21,376 nucleotides of DNA from CAZKWG01 sp964615375 (GTDB lineage Bacteria > Myxococcota_A > UBA796 > CAZKWG01): positions 1-21,376 of the forward strand of contig CAZTOW010000086.1 in assembly GCA_964615375.1 (NCBI GenBank), read 5' to 3'. This document shows, piece after piece, positions 21,338-21,376 of this stretch. Position numbers and translations under genes: made by a program. Numbering within the stretch: the first letter of the stretch is position 1; each line of letters opens with the position of its first letter. Below the pieces are notes generated by a model. It was not told the DNA's origin. It did not search any database and saw only the letters and a program-made list of their open reading frames with translations.

Positions 21338-21376
21338 CCATCCTCCTCCCGCGTCAGCGGGGGGAGGTGCCGGCGA
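21338..21376. repeat. Second, truncated copy of the palindromic element
   Basis: These 39 bases are identical to positions 1-39, in the same orientation, and are cut by the window end. They contain the whole left arm of the palindrome. Confidence 0.95.

Overview
The window looks like chromosomal DNA from a GC-rich Gram-negative bacterium, most likely a myxobacterium-like (Myxococcota / former Deltaproteobacteria) lineage. The evidence is the strong G/C third-position bias, five lipobox proteins, an outer-membrane beta-barrel, a sulfatase with its radical-SAM maturase, and (Glu-Gly)n spacers just after lipoprotein signal peptides. The taxon is an inference from gene content. No rRNA, tRNA, CRISPR array or intact transposase is visible. 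The first 39 bases are identical to the last 39. Both belong to a long palindromic element, so the window may be a contig that ends in a dispersed repeat, or possibly a circle.

Layout. (1) 3-120: palindromic element. (2) 173-5929, minus strand: a tightly packed five-gene operon of two beta-helix lipoproteins, a Cys-type sulfatase lipoprotein, an anaerobic sulfatase maturase carrying a SEC-C tail, and a YcxB-like membrane protein. Together they suggest a cell-surface machine acting on sulfated glycans. (3) 6033-9049, minus strand: a lipoprotein flavin amine oxidase with a (GE)13 linker, followed by a carotenoid cleavage oxygenase. (4) 9149-11088, plus strand: a RarD-type EamA transporter, then an unrecognised lipoprotein whose ribosome-binding site lies inside a perfect 10-bp hairpin. 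(5) 11098-14341, minus strand: outer-membrane beta-barrel, dapA, a compact dapB and yggL, an apparent operon whose middle genes make the lysine/peptidoglycan precursor. (6) 14470-18822: a minus-strand set of a CapF-type cupin, a large polytopic membrane protein, a GT-C/PMT-like glycosyltransferase and a DUF5989 protein. A small membrane protein converges on it. This set is probably for envelope glycan synthesis. Two perfect DnaA boxes lie between the two large membrane-protein genes. (7) 18823-21376: an accessory-looking region with a 42-residue cysteine-containing peptide that resembles a RiPP precursor, a 209-bp tandem duplication, a third diverged copy of that repeat, a coding-like frame with no start, and a CHAP-like hydrolase with a YGNAFLQQQ motif.

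The best leads for new biology are the short peptide and its regulatory-looking upstream region, the YGNAFLQQQ-CHAP protein beside repeats, the ribosome-site hairpin at 10143-10187, the paired DnaA boxes, the shortened DapB, and the coupled sulfatase/maturase/beta-helix operon.
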